DNA from: CAVRUD01 sp963849635
GTDB lineage: Bacteria; Chloroflexota; Chloroflexia; Thermomicrobiales; UBA6265
Direction of reading: 5' to 3'
Assembly (NCBI GenBank): GCA_963849635.1
Contig: CAWKIA010000022.1
Coordinates: 124,001-188,000 of the forward strand
Length of the DNA: 64,000 nucleotides
Shown: in pieces, positions 7,763 through 18,138 of the stretch
How positions within the stretch are numbered: position 1 is the first letter of the stretch
How the letters are laid out: every line of letters begins with the position of its first letter
Translations under genes and position numbers: made by a program
The notes under the pieces: generated by a model
Told to the model about the DNA's origin: nothing
What the model saw: only the letters and a program-made list of their open reading frames with translations
Databases searched by the model: none

Positions 7763-9931
7763 GTGAAGGCGACGGTGGCGACCTCTCAGCATCGGGCGCA
7801 CCTCCTCGGCGCGATCCGGCGCCGCGCGGCGGCGGCGCAGGCGGGGCAACGGGCCGCGATCGGGTTCACGCTGGCGGCCGCGTTCCTGACCGTCGCGCTC
7901 CTCCAGGCCGGGATCGCCTTCGACCGGCTGTCGTCCGCCCTGCTGTGGGCGACGGTCTTCGGTCTAGCCCATGGCGTCGCCTGGCCCGTCGTCGCCACGC
8001 TGGCGATCCACGGGCACCCGTCGCTCTTGCCGCTTCTCGCGTTTGCGCTCTCCGTGGCCGGCCTCGTCACGATTGATTTCTGGGGGGCGGAGGGAGGACC
8101 TGGCGGTATTTTGACGGCGGCGCTCCTGCTCACCATCGTCTACACCGGCGTCGCCGGCGTGATCGCCCTCACCGACGAAGCGGCATACGACCGGTTCGTC
8201 ATCCGGCCGCTTGTGGAGGGCGCCGAACCGGAGGCCCCTGGTCCCGGTCATCCAGAGGCGAAAGGGCTTCTCTTCGTTGAGATCAACGGCCTGTCGGAGC
8301 CGATGCTGCGCGAGGGCATCGTCGCCGGCTACGCCCCGACGATGTTCCGCTGGCTCGCGTCCGGCCGGTACCGGTTGAACGGCTGGGAGTGCGACTTCGC
8401 CGCCCAACCCGGGGCCGGGCAAGCCGGCATCCTCCACGGCGACAACTTCAACATCCCCGCCTTCCGCTGGTACGACAAGGCGACCCGCACGATCGTCGTC
8501 TCGAATCACCTGCGGCACGGCGCGGCCACGATCGAGCGGCAGATTTCGAACGGACACGGTCTGCTCGCTGGGGAGGGCGCGGCCCGGGGGACGCTGCTCT
8601 CCGGGGATGCCGTCGACACGCTTCTGACCTGCAGCACGGCGCACCCCCGGGGCGATGGGCAACCGGCGCCCCCCGACACCGGCCTTGGCCGATTCGGCGA
8701 GGCGAGGCTGGCTGTCCTAGGGGTGTGGGAAGGGGCAGGCGAAACCCTGCGCCTGTACCGCCAGGGATTATGGTCGATGCCGGAGATCGTTTCTCGGGCC
8801 GCGGCATTGATCTTCACGACCGTCGAGGTTCGCGAGCTGAGTCTCCACCGCGTCGCCAGCGACATGATCCGTGGGACGCCGATCGTCTACCTGAGCTATG
8901 CCGGCTACGACGCGGCCGCTCATCACCACGGCATCCACAGCCGTGGCGCACGGCGGGCCCTGCGGCGGATCGACCAGCAGGTGGCGTTGCTGGAGCGAGC
9001 CCACCGGTACGCGGCCCGTCCATACGAACTGGTGGTCCTCTCCGGGCACGGACAGAGCCAGGGGCGGACGCTGCGCCGGTCCCACGGACGGATGCTCGGC
9101 GAGGTCGTGAACGACCTGGCCCCGGACGCGCGGGTCCTGGTTGAGCGGCATGTGCCAGATGAGCACGTCGACACGGCCCGAACCCTCCTCGGGGACCAGG
9201 CCGCCAACGCGACGCGATTCGGCCGGTGGGCCGCGCGGCTTGCCGACCGCGACGCCGAAGTCGAGATCGCCGAGTCGTCCCGGCGCGGGCGTCAACGCCT
9301 GCCTGGTCCCACCGCCCCCACCGGGGGAAGGGATATCCTCGTGCTCCTCTCGGGCAACCTCGGATTGATCTCGTTTCCGGCCTGGTCCCATCGCCTCACC
9401 GAAGAGGAGATCGCGGTCGCTTTTCCACGCCTGATTCCTGGCTTGGCGCACCACGATGCGGTCGGGTTCATCCTCGTCACCTCTGCGCGTGACGGGGCGA
9501 AGGTGATCGGGGCGAGCGGCACGAACTACCTGGATGAAGAGTGCATCGACGGCAAGGACCCGCTGGCCGACCACGGGCCCCACGCGGCGCGTCACCTCCG
9601 CCGGCACAGCCTCTTCACCAACTGCCCCGACATCCTCGTCCACGGCAGGTACGACCCGGTCTCCGGGGAGGTGGTCTCCTTCGAGGAGACCAAAGGCTTG
9701 CATGGCGGTCTGGGAGGGCCGCAGGCGCAGCCGTTTCTGCTCTATCCACATTCGCTGCGTGCCGGCGGGCCGCTGATAGGCGCGCGCGCGCTCTACGACG
9801 TCTTCACTCGTTGGCGGCAGGAGTTGGCGGAGCCCGACCGGCCCGCTGCCCCGGTAAAGGAACGAGCGGTGACGGCAACCCCTGGGCGGCCGCCTACCGC
9901 AAGTCGATTCGGCCGGAGCGCGTCGCGATGA
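7763..9931 (+). CDS. Alkaline-phosphatase-superfamily membrane protein
   Basis: This 722-residue protein has about four membrane segments in its first 150 residues. A large soluble part follows that starts LLFVEINGLSEPML and carries motifs of the alkaline phosphatase / nucleotide pyrophosphatase superfamily (PTMFRWLASGRYRLNGW, VYLSYAGYDAAAHHHG, VVLSGHGQSQG). These fit metal-binding Asp/His positions, although the usual Thr/Ser nucleophile is not obvious. Related proteins in Actinobacteria are sometimes labelled phage holin family, which the fold does not support. The substrate is unknown; a phosphodiester or lipid-linked group at the membrane is possible. The start is GTG with GGAAGGA 8 nt upstream. 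Its stop overlaps the mntP start (ATGA), so the two are translationally coupled. Confidence 0.75.
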   Translation: MKATVATSQHRAHLLGAIRRRAAAAQAGQRAAIGFTLAAAFLTVALLQAGIAFDRLSSALLWATVFGLAHGVAWPVVATLAIHGHPSLLPLLAFALSVAGLVTIDFWGAEGGPGGILTAALLLTIVYTGVAGVIALTDEAAYDRFVIRPLVEGAEPEAPGPGHPEAKGLLFVEINGLSEPMLREGIVAGYAPTMFRWLASGRYRLNGWECDFAAQPGAGQAGILHGDNFNIPAFRWYDKATRTIVVSNHLRHGAATIERQISNGHGLLAGEGAARGTLLSGDAVDTLLTCSTAHPRGDGQPAPPDTGLGRFGEARLAVLGVWEGAGETLRLYRQGLWSMPEIVSRAAALIFTTVEVRELSLHRVASDMIRGTPIVYLSYAGYDAAAHHHGIHSRGARRALRRIDQQVALLERAHRYAARPYELVVLSGHGQSQGRTLRRSHGRMLGEVVNDLAPDARVLVERHVPDEHVDTARTLLGDQAANATRFGRWAARLADRDAEVEIAESSRRGRQRLPGPTAPTGGRDILVLLSGNLGLISFPAWSHRLTEEEIAVAFPRLIPGLAHHDAVGFILVTSARDGAKVIGASGTNYLDEECIDGKDPLADHGPHAARHLRRHSLFTNCPDILVHGRYDPVSGEVVSFEETKGLHGGLGGPQAQPFLLYPHSLRAGGPLIGARALYDVFTRWRQELAEPDRPAAPVKERAVTATPGRPPTASRFGRSASR

Positions 9932-10503
9932 CGCTTGGGGTGGCACTCCTGGCATTCTCGGTCGGCATCGATGTCTTCGCCGGCGGTCTGGCGTACGGCG
10001 TTGCCGGGTTGCCGCGCCAGCGCTGGATTGCGACCGCCGGTGTCTTTGCCGTGGTCGGATTGACGCTGTTCACGGCTGGTCTGCTCCTCGGCGAAGCGCT
10101 CAGCGAAGCGGTAAGCACCGCCGTCTCCTATGTTGCGGGTTTGGGGCTGCTGGCGATCGGTGTGCAGGCCATCTGGGACGTTGTCACCGGTGAAGAAGTC
10201 GACGAGATCGAAGCGCTGGACGACCCGCCGGCGTTGCAGCGGCCAGTCGTCCTGACGGCCGTCCTGGTCTCGCTCGACAAGCTCGCGATCGGGTTCTCGC
10301 TGGCGGTGACGGATCTCTCAATCGGCGTCGCGCTGGTCTATGTCGCGGTGGTCTCCTTTCCGGCGACCCTCATCGGACTCGCGCTCGGCAGGAAGCTCGG
10401 ATCCCGCCTGGGCGCGGCGGCGCACGGCCTGGCCGGCGGCGCCTTCGTGCTGCTCGGGGTGGTCATCATCTATCAGGAGTTGAACGGTGGCAGCGCTTAC
10501 TAA
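9928..10503 (+). CDS. mntP: MntP-type manganese efflux pump
   Basis: A 191-residue six-helix membrane protein. The two internally related halves each carry an acidic intramembrane motif (SVGIDVFAGGLAYG near residue 12 and SLDKLAIGFSL near residue 115), as in MntP exporters, which remove excess Mn(II) from the cytoplasm. The segment between them is acidic (TGEEVDEIEALDD). Its ATG overlaps the stop of the phosphatase-superfamily gene, making a two-gene coupled unit. Mn export beside a metallophosphatase-like protein could reflect a shared metal link, but that is inference. The length is usual for the family. Confidence 0.82.
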   Translation: MTLGVALLAFSVGIDVFAGGLAYGVAGLPRQRWIATAGVFAVVGLTLFTAGLLLGEALSEAVSTAVSYVAGLGLLAIGVQAIWDVVTGEEVDEIEALDDPPALQRPVVLTAVLVSLDKLAIGFSLAVTDLSIGVALVYVAVVSFPATLIGLALGRKLGSRLGAAAHGLAGGAFVLLGVVIIYQELNGGSAY

Positions 10504-10573
10504 CGCCGGATCCGGCCTTGAACCGGTCATCGTGCTGAGGCCGGCCATGGACGATCGTCGACGGAGGGTTCCG

Positions 10574-12561
10574 GTGAGCGCAACCAACGTGATCGCACGG
10601 CTGCTTCTGGTGATCGGCATCGTGCTCCCGGTGGTGCTCGTCTCACCGGCGGTCGCCGGAGCCGAACCGATGCGCCGAGACTCTGCGCCAGCGGGACGGC
10701 GGCCGATTCCTGCGCGGAGCCGCGCGGCCAGGCGGCCTCGCCCGAGCAGCAGCTCGCCGACATGTATGCGCCGATCGTGATGCTCAAGCGGCAGGAGCAC
10801 CCGTGCGATAGCGTCGGCGAGGCCTACCTGCCCGCACCGGTTGAGGTGGTCTTCGACGACCCCCAGGTGACGCTGAACCGGGCCGCGGGCCGCTCGATTT
10901 CCAACAATGACCTGATCATGACCCAGCCGAACTTGCCTGATCTGGAGGGGGGCGAGGAGGAAGCGGACTATTTCCTCGACTTCCCGGGCAATCCGCGCAG
11001 CCCCGGGTGCGGCTACGAACAGTGGTTCAAGGCGCGGATGGCCGGATATGAGCCCGTCACCTACGCCAACGTCGTCGTCGGCGAGGACCGCGTCGCCCTC
11101 CAGTACTGGTTCTGGTACGTCTTCAACGACTTCAACAACACGCACGAGGGCGACTGGGAGCGGATCCAGCTCATCTTCGAGGCCGAATCGGTTGAGGAGG
11201 CGCTGACCGAGCAACCGACCGAGGTCGGCTACTCTCAGCACGCCGGCGGCGAGCGCGCCGATTGGGACGACGAGAAGCTGTCCCGGGAGGAGAACCACCC
11301 GATCGTCTTCGCCGCGTCCGGATCCCACGCGAGCAAGTTCGGCAGCGGAGTCTATCTGGGCTGGGGCGAAGATGCCGCCGGCTTCGGCTGCGACGTCACC
11401 ACCGGCCCCTCCGATCGGATCATCCCCGAGGTCGTCCTGCTGCCCAACGACGTCGCGGAGGCCACCGGCCCGCTCGCCTGGCTGACGTGGGACGGACGCT
11501 GGGGCGAGCGCCAGCGGTCGTTCTACAACGGGCCGAGGGGGCCGGGCCTGCGTGAGATCTGGACCGATCCGTTCCCCTGGCAAGACGAGCGGCTGCGCGA
11601 AAGCAGCCTGGAGATCCCGTCCGCCCTCACCTTCGGCCCCGGTCCGACCAGCGTCTTCTGCAACGTCACGGGGTTCGGATCCCTCCTGTTCACCCGGGTG
11701 GTGGTCTATCCGTGGCTCGTGGGGCTCCTGATCGGTGCGGTCGCCGTCGGGGCAACGCTGCTGTTCCTGTTCGGGAAGCAGACCCTCGCCTCGGCGCTGC
11801 GGCTCTGGCTCCGCCATCTCCACGTGTATGCCCCACTCGGGCTGATGCTGATCCCGATTGGGCTGGCGGCTGGCGCCATCCAGTTCGTCTTCGTCGAGTA
11901 CCCGCCGGGCGAGCAGATCCTCAACCTCTTCGACCGAGGACCGGGCGGCCGGCTGGCGGCCGTCCTCACGGTCGGCGGCATGCATCAGGTGGTGAACTAC
12001 CTGATCATCGGCCCGTCGGTCATCGAGGCGACCGGCGAGATCCGGGCCGGCCGGCGGCCGTCGTTTGCCTCGACCTACCGGCAGGTGTTCCGGCGGCTGA
12101 AGCGCCTGATCGTGGCGGTGGGCGGCTCGTACCTGGTCGTTGCTGCGCTGGCCGTCTCGGTCGTTGGCATTCCGTGGGCGATCTCCCGCGCGGTCCGGTG
12201 GCTCTTCATCTCCCAGGCGGTGTTGCTCGACGACGCGACGCCGCGGCAGGCGATCGAGATCAGCGAGCGAGCGGTGGCGGGCCGGTGGTGGCGAACCGCA
12301 ACGACCAGCGTCTTGCTGGCGGTCATCGGGGCGTGGGCAGCGCCGCTCTTCGGCATCATTCTCCTCGTCACCGCGTCGCCGGCCATCCCGTTCGTCAACC
12401 TGATAAGCAGCCTCGTCTACGCCGTGATGGTTCCCATCTCTGTGATCGGCCTGACGCTGCTCTACTGGCAACTGCGCGGCGAGCCGACCCCGGCGGACGC
12501 CGCGCCGGTGGTCGAACCAGGGGAGGAGCTTGGGCCCCTTGCGGCGACCCCAAGCGCATGA
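10574..12561 (+). CDS. Vps62-domain secreted/membrane protein, one frameshift
   Basis: The N-terminus (GTG at 10574, with GGAGG at 10563-10567) reads as a signal peptide (ARLLLVIGIVLPVVLVSPAV, then AGAEP). A frame change about 10660-10690 leads into the main frame, which reads through LADMYAPIVMLKRQEH. The outer domain carries the Vps62 signatures NTHEGDWERIQLIFE and FAASGSHASKFGSGVYLGWG. The C-terminal 270 residues contain six or so membrane helices and a polar tail. Vps62 domains were named from a yeast vacuolar sorting protein, and their bacterial role is not established. Joining this domain to a long membrane region is notable. Combined length is about 660 residues. Confidence 0.7.
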
Positions 12562-12620
12562 GTCCGCCACCTCGCGATCGACGCGCGAGCGGGCGGGACA
12601 AGTGAACTACATCCGCCCTT

Positions 12621-12637
12621 TACACCTTTTGGCCGAT
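12621..12637 (+). promoter_or_regulatory. Intergenic motif TACACCTTTTGGCCGAT, copy 2
   Basis: Identical over 17 bp to 7513-7529 and lying 105 nt upstream of the AbgT start. The rest of the 180-bp gap shows no gene. Confidence 0.45.
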
Positions 12638-12742
12638 ATCCGCGCGCAATGGCGCCGCAAAGATGGGGGCACGCTGTGAAAACTCGCACGCTGGTTTGCG
12701 TGCATCCGAAACAGAACGGCAGGCGAAGGGGAGGTCAGCTGG

Positions 12743-14442
12743 ATGGCTGAGACGAACGGAGCGGCGGTGGCGATCGAGGCGCCGGCGAAGCGGTCATTCA
12801 CCGACAAACTCCTCGATGGCATCGAGCGGGCGGGCAACAAGGTCCCCCACCCGGTGATGATCTTCGTCTACCTGATCTTATTTGTGATCGCCCTCTCCGT
12901 GATTCTCGACCTCTTCGATGTCGGCATCACCGAAGAGGTCCTCGTTTCGGTAGACCCGGTCATCTCGGTCGAGGGCGTGCTCAACCAGATCGAAGGGGGG
13001 ACGACAGAGCCGCTCGAGACTACCGTCGATGACTGGGACGACGAGTTCGTAACCGAGGAGATCAGGGTCGAGATCCAAAGCCTGCTCACGGTCGACGGGA
13101 TTCGGTTCATCTTCACCTCGTTCCTCGACAACTTCGCCAACTTCCGGGTCGTCGCCACCATCTTCGTGGCGATGATCGGCGTCGGCGTGGCCGAGCACGC
13201 CGGGCTGATGGCGGCGTTGATCCGCAAGCTCGTCGCCGTCGCCCCGGGCGTCACCCTCACCTTCGTCATTGTCCTGGTCGGTGGACTCTCCAGCGTGGCC
13301 ACGGACGCGGGCTACCTGATCCTGATCCCGCTGGCCGGCGCCGCGTTCCTGAGTGTGGGGCGTCACCCGATCGCCGGCATCGCGGCGGCCTTCGCCGGGG
13401 TCAGTGCCGCCTTCTCGGTCAACATCCTGATCGCCCCGCTCGACGCCCTGCTGACCGAGATGACCAACGAGGCGCTCTCAACCGTGGCCGGGGCCGAGCC
13501 GATCTCGATCACCGCCAACTGGTATTTCAATGTCGTCTCCACATTGCTCTTCGCCGTCGTGATGACGGTCATCACCGCGCGTCTGATCGAGCCCCGACTT
13601 GGCACGTATCAGCCCGAGGCGGCGCCGGCTGGCGAGGGGGACGGCGAGGTGGCGCCCGAGCCAGCGGTCGAAACCGATGCCGCGGCGGAATCGAGGGGGC
13701 TGCGGTACGCCAGCCTGGGCGTCCTCGGCGCCCTGATCGTCATCCTGCTGCTGACGCTGCCGTCGGGGGCGCCGCTTCGGGACCCCGAAACGGCGACATC
13801 ATCGGCAACACGCCGTTCATGGACAGCCTGATCTTCATGATCACGATGATCTTCCTGGTGGCCGGCGTCTGCTACGGCATCGGCGCCGGGACGGTCAAGA
13901 CCAGCACCGATGTCGTCAATGGCATCACCAAGACCTTTCAAGCCCAGGGCGGTCTGGTGTTTATCCTCCTGGTGATCAGCCAGTTCATCGCCGTCTTCAA
14001 CTTCAGCCGAATGCCCCAGGTTCTGGCCGGATGGATGGCCGACCTCCTCCAGCGGGCCGACGTCAACGAGGTCATCCTCCTGGTCGGCTTTATCCTGGTG
14101 ATCGCCCTGATCGACATCATCATGACCGGCAGCCTGCCGAAGTGGGCGATCTTCGCTCCGATCTTCGTGCCACTCTTCGCCAACCTGGGGATCGCGCCCC
14201 AAACGGTGCTGGCCGCCTACCGGATCGGCGATTCGCCCTTCAACGTGATCACTCCGATGATGGTCTACCTGCCTTTCATCGTGATCGTGGCCCAGCGATA
14301 CCAACGGAGTGCCGGCCTCGGCACGATCATCGCCTTGATGATCCCGTACGCGCTGATCAACTTGATCCTCTGGACCATCTTCTTCGTGCTCTGGTACCTG
14401 GTCGGCATCCCCTTGGGACCGGGGTCTCCGGTCGAATTCTAG
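12743..14442 (+). CDS. abgT: AbgT-family transporter, one frameshift
   Basis: This is a multi-pass inner-membrane transporter of the AbgT family (p-aminobenzoyl-glutamate uptake; some members export antifolate drugs). The N-terminal part has KVPHPVMIFVYLILFVIALS and the family motif VATDAGYLILIPLAGAAFLS followed by SVNILIAPLDALLTEMT. Near 13790 a missing G (GAA ACG GCG for expected GAA ACG GGC) changes frame, and the second part continues with DIIGNTPFMDSLIFMITM and MTGSLPKWAIFAPIFVPLFA to VEF. Combined length is about 566 residues, slightly long. The ATG has GGGGAGG upstream. It opens a plus-strand run with two M20 peptidases, glutaminase and a glutamate symporter, so dipeptide or aminobenzoyl-glutamate use is likely. 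Confidence 0.88.
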
Positions 14443-14519
14443 GGGAGACCGTTGGACCGACGTGCCGGGCCACAAACAGCTCCCGGGTGCGAACGTTGAA
14501 CACTCTCAAGGAAAGTGGG

Positions 14520-16011
14520 GTGACTGCCATGGCGTCTTCGAGCGACGCCGCGCGACAGTACGCGCGCGCCAACTGCGAACGATTCGTTCAGGAGTTGATC
14601 GAGGTCCTGCACATCCCCAGCATCAGCGCCGACCCGGCTCACGCCGGCGACATCCGCCAGACGGCGGAGTGGCTGGCCGACAGCCTGCGCGCGATCGGGA
14701 TCGAACGGGTCGCAGATCATGCCGACCGCCGGGCACCCGGTCGTCTACGGCGAGTGGATGGGCGCCGGGCCGGACAAGCCGACCGTTCTGGTCTACGGCC
14801 ACTACGACGTGGTGCCGGCCGCGCTCGAGGACGGCTGGGACACCGAGCCATTCGAGCCGGTGGTCAAGGACGGCAAGGTCTTCGCCCGCGGCGCGACCGA
14901 CGACAAGGGCCAGCTCTTCATCCACGCCAAGGCGTTGGAGTCGTACCTGAGGACGGGAGACGGGCCGCCGGTCAACGTCAAGTTCCTCCTCGAAGGCGAG
15001 GAGGAGGTCTCGTCGCCTAACCTGCGCCCCTTCATCGAGATCGCACCTCGACCTGCTCAAGGCCGACGTCTGCGTCATCAGCGACTCCTCGATGCCGGCG
15101 ATTGATCGAGGAACCGGCGATCACCCACAGCCTGCGCGGTATGACCTACATCGAGATCGAGGTCGATGGGCCGCACGACGACCTGCACAGCGGTTTCTAC
15201 GGCGGCGCCGTCCACAACCCGGCGCTGGCGCTGGCCGAGATCCTGGCGAAGATGCACAACCCGGACGGCACCATCGCCGTGCCCGGCTTCTACGACGACG
15301 TGGTCGCGCTGACCGACGCCGAGCGGGCGATGATGGCGAAAACCGGCATCAGCGACGAGCAGTTGCAGGCGGCGACCGGCGTCCCGGCCGTCTGGGGCGA
15401 CGAGCGGTTCACCATCCGCGAGCGCGTCTCCGCCCGGCCGACCCTGGAGATCAACGGACTCTGGAGCGGCTGGTCGGGCCCGGCCCGAAGACGATCATCC
15501 CGGCCACGGCCGGGGCGAAGGTCAGTTGCCGCCTCGTCGGCAACCAGGACCCGCAAAAGATCTACGAGCAGATCAAGGCGCTACGTCGATTCCATTGCCC
15601 CGCCGACCGTGAACGGTCGAGGTGTCGTCAACCTGCTCACCACCGGCGAGCCGGCCCTGATCCGATTCGCCCTGCCGGAGATGCAGGCGGCCGCCCGCGC
15701 CTACGAAAAGGGCTGGGGCGCGACGCCGGTCTTCACCCGCGGGGGCGGCAGCATCCCGATCGTGGCCGACATTCGCCAGGCTGATGGGGATTCCGGTGGT
15801 GATGATGGGCTACGGGCTCGACAGCGACGGCCTGCACGCGCCGAACGAGCATTACAGCATCGAGATGTTCCAGCGCGGGATCGAAACGGCCATCGTCTAC
15901 CTCGAAGAACTTGCCGCAGTTGATCCAGATGCCTCGCCTGATAGTGGCCGCCATTGTGGCGGCCAGGATCGGGATGCGGCAGCCATTCGCCATCAACAAC
16001 AGGTGAGATGA
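14520..16011 (+). CDS. M20-family dipeptidase, several frameshifts
   Basis: Similarity to M20 dipeptidases runs through several frames in order: QELIEVLHIPSISADPAH, VYGHYDVVPAALEDGW (metal His/Asp), FARGATDDKGQ (bridging Asp), FLLEGEEEVSSP (catalytic Glu pair), HSGFYGGAVHNPALAL, then TPVFTRGGGSIPIV and LDSDGLHAPNEHYS. All expected metal-site motifs are present, so the protein is recognisable, but at least four single-base shifts split it (about 14715, 15045, 15480, 15580 and near 15780). The start is GTG at 14520 or ATG at 14529 after AAGGAAAG. Either this strip is poor sequence or the gene is decaying. It would hydrolyse dipeptides brought in by the AbgT-type transporter. Confidence 0.8.
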
Positions 16012-16013
16012 AC

Positions 16014-17360
16014 ATGTCCAGCATCCTCGCCTTGCCCGGAACTCGAGGAACGGCTCCTCCGCTACTGCGTCATCGACACCGAAGCCGACCAGACCTCGCC
16101 GACTCAGCCGAGCACCGAGAAGCAGTACGATCTGCTCAGCCTGCTGGTCGACGAGCTGAACGGGATCGGCGCTCAGGATGTGACCCTGACCGCCTACGGC
16201 GCGATAATGGCGACGATTCCCGCAACGGTAGAAGGCAGACATGCCCACCGTCGCTTTCCTGGCGCACGTGGACACCGCGCCAGGATTCAGCGGCACGGGC
16301 ATCAAGCCAATCGTCCACCGTGACTACGACGGGGAGCGAATCACCTTCCCGGACGACCCGGGCCTGGTCCTCTCGCCCGACGGACATCCCGTACCTGGCG
16401 AGAAAGGTCGGCGAGGACATCGTCACCGCAAGCGGCACGACCCTGCTCGGCGCGGACGACAAGGCCGGGCGTCGCCATCGTGATGGCGATGGCGCGGCAC
16501 CTGTTGGGGAACGCGGATATCGCCCATGGTCCGATCCGGATCGGCTTCACGCCGGACGAGGAGATCGGCCGCGGCGTGCACGCCAACCTGCCGGAAGATC
16601 TGAGGGCGGATTTCGCCTACACCCTCGACGGCGACGTGCTGGGCGAGATCGTCTACGAGACCTTTTCCGCCGACAGGGCGACGTGACGTCCAGGGAGTTT
16701 CGATCCACCCCGGTCAGGCGAAGGACATGCTGGTCAACGCCCTGCATCTGGCGGCGAAGATCATCGATGACGCTGCCGCACGTGACCCGCACGCCGGAAA
16801 CCACCGATGATCGCCAGGGATTCATCCACCTCTACCCGATGAGCGGCACCGCCGCGGCTGCCGAACTGCATCTTCATCTTGCGCGACTTCGAGCGGACGG
16901 TCTGCAGGCGCAGGGCGAGCTGATCCAGCAGGTCTGCGACGCGGTGCAGGCGCACCGAGCCGCGTGCCCAGATCGCCTGCGCGATTACTCCGCAGTACCG
17001 CAACATGCGCTACTGGCTGGAGAAGGACATGCGGCCGGTCGAGCTGGCGCGGGAGGCGTGCCGCCAGCTCGGGATCGAGCCCAATTCTCGACGCCCACCC
17101 GCGGCGGCACCGACGGCTCGCGCCTGACCGAGATGGGCGTGCCCACCCCCAACCTGTTCACCGGCATGCAGAACATCCACGGACCCTTGGAATGGATCAG
17201 CGTGCAGGACATGGTCCGCGCCACCGAACTATGTGTCGCGCTCGCGCAGTTGTGGAGCGTTGAAGGGCGAGGAACGGCGGCAGGTTCGCACATGGACGAG
17301 CGGACTTCGCCGCCGATCCGGAATCGCCCCTGGACTGGGTCGGTTAACAGGTACGAATGA
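16014..17360 (+). CDS. pepT: Peptidase T-like M20 tripeptidase, several frameshifts
   Basis: Ordered peptidase T motifs appear in changing frames: ELEERLLRYCVIDTEADQ, VAFLAHVDTAPGFSGTG (metal His/Asp), ASGTTLLGADDKAG (bridging Asp), IRIGFTPDEEIGRGVHANL (Glu pair), YTLDGDVLGEIVYETF, GFIHLYPMSG, RNMRYWLEKDMRPVELA and RGGTDGSRLTEMGVPTPNLF with NIHGPLEW. Peptidase T removes the N-terminal residue from tripeptides in the cytoplasm. At least six shifts break the reading frame. The start at 16014 follows AGGTGAG. The C-terminal 20 residues are poorly conserved. Like the preceding gene it is recognisable along its full length, which suits sequence errors more than long decay. Confidence 0.8.
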   Translation: MSSILALPGTRGTAPPLLRHRHRSRPDLADSAEHREAVRSAQPAGRRAERDRRSGCDPDRLRRDNGDDSRNGRRQTCPPSLSWRTWTPRQDSAARASSQSSTVTTTGSESPSRTTRAWSSRPTDIPYLARKVGEDIVTASGTTLLGADDKAGRRHRDGDGAAPVGERGYRPWSDPDRLHAGRGDRPRRARQPAGRSEGGFRLHPRRRRAGRDRLRDLFRRQGDVTSREFRSTPVRRRTCWSTPCIWRRRSSMTLPHVTRTPETTDDRQGFIHLYPMSGTAAAAELHLHLARLRADGLQAQGELIQQVCDAVQAHRAACPDRLRDYSAVPQHALLAGEGHAAGRAGAGGVPPARDRAQFSTPTRGGTDGSRLTEMGVPTPNLFTGMQNIHGPLEWISVQDMVRATELCVALAQLWSVEGRGTAAGSHMDERTSPPIRNRPWTGSVNRYE

Positions 17361-17438
17361 GGACCTTTGGAACGGCCATCGTGATCGCGGCACAGTTGTC
17401 GGCCGTGTCCGGCGCCGACAGCGTCAGGAGTGGCGGCG

Positions 17439-18119
17439 ATGGGTCAGGCGATCGGCGACGTTCTGCCGGCCGCCGTCATCGTGGGCTTCAACCCGTTCGC
17501 GATCATCGCGGTGATCTTGATGGTTCTCTCCCCCAAATCGCGTGCCAAAGGGCCGGCCTTCCTCGTCGGCTGGATCATAGGCATCATCGTCGTGACCGGG
17601 CTGGCCGTGCTGGTGACCTCGCCGGACGACATTTCCGGGGAGGACGGGGATCCTGCCTCCGCCTCGTACGTGATCGAGGTCGTAGTTGGGCTTGTGCTGC
17701 TGTTCCTTGCCTACAACTCATGGAGGAAGCGGCCAACCGACGACGAGACGCCGTCGATGCCCAAGTGGATCGGCGCGATCGCAAAGGCGACACCGATCAC
17801 AGCGTTGGGGATCGGGGTGATGTTCTCCAGCATTTACCCGAAGGGCATCCTCTTCAACATTGCCGCCGGAACCATGATCGGCCAGGCCGATCTCTCGGCT
17901 GGCGAGGAGATCGTCCCAGTCGCCGTGTACGCGTTGGTCGCCAGCGTCGGCATTGGCGCGCCTGTGATCTGGCAAATAGCCTCCCCGCGCCGCGCCGTGT
18001 TGGCGCTGGAGAGCTGGAGATCCTGGCTGACGGCGAACAACGACGCGATCACGGCGGTCTTGCTGCTGGTGTTCGGCGTCATGATCTTTGGCAGGGGCTT
18101 CGGTGGGCTCATCGACTGA
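17439..18119 (+). CDS. GAP-family (Sap-like) membrane protein
   Basis: A 226-residue membrane protein with six helices, starting MGQAIGDVLPAAVIVGFNPF and containing VLSPKSRAKGPAFLVGW, a pattern of the GAP/Sap family (named from a mycobacterial sulfolipid-addressing protein and related to LysE-like small exporters). AGGAG lies 8 nt before this ATG, favouring it over the GTG at 17430. The exported molecule is unknown. It lies between peptidase T and glutaminase in a same-strand run, so a link to amino-acid homeostasis is possible but not shown. Confidence 0.75.
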   Translation: MGQAIGDVLPAAVIVGFNPFAIIAVILMVLSPKSRAKGPAFLVGWIIGIIVVTGLAVLVTSPDDISGEDGDPASASYVIEVVVGLVLLFLAYNSWRKRPTDDETPSMPKWIGAIAKATPITALGIGVMFSSIYPKGILFNIAAGTMIGQADLSAGEEIVPVAVYALVASVGIGAPVIWQIASPRRAVLALESWRSWLTANNDAITAVLLLVFGVMIFGRGFGGLID

Positions 18120-18138
18120 CACAGGCGAAGGGCGGGTG

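Noticed and set aside
12743..14442. Programmed frameshifting as a general explanation for split genes
   Set aside because: Breaks occur at many unrelated contexts and often in G or C runs; no slippery site plus pseudoknot pattern recurs, except the one paired site noted in findings.
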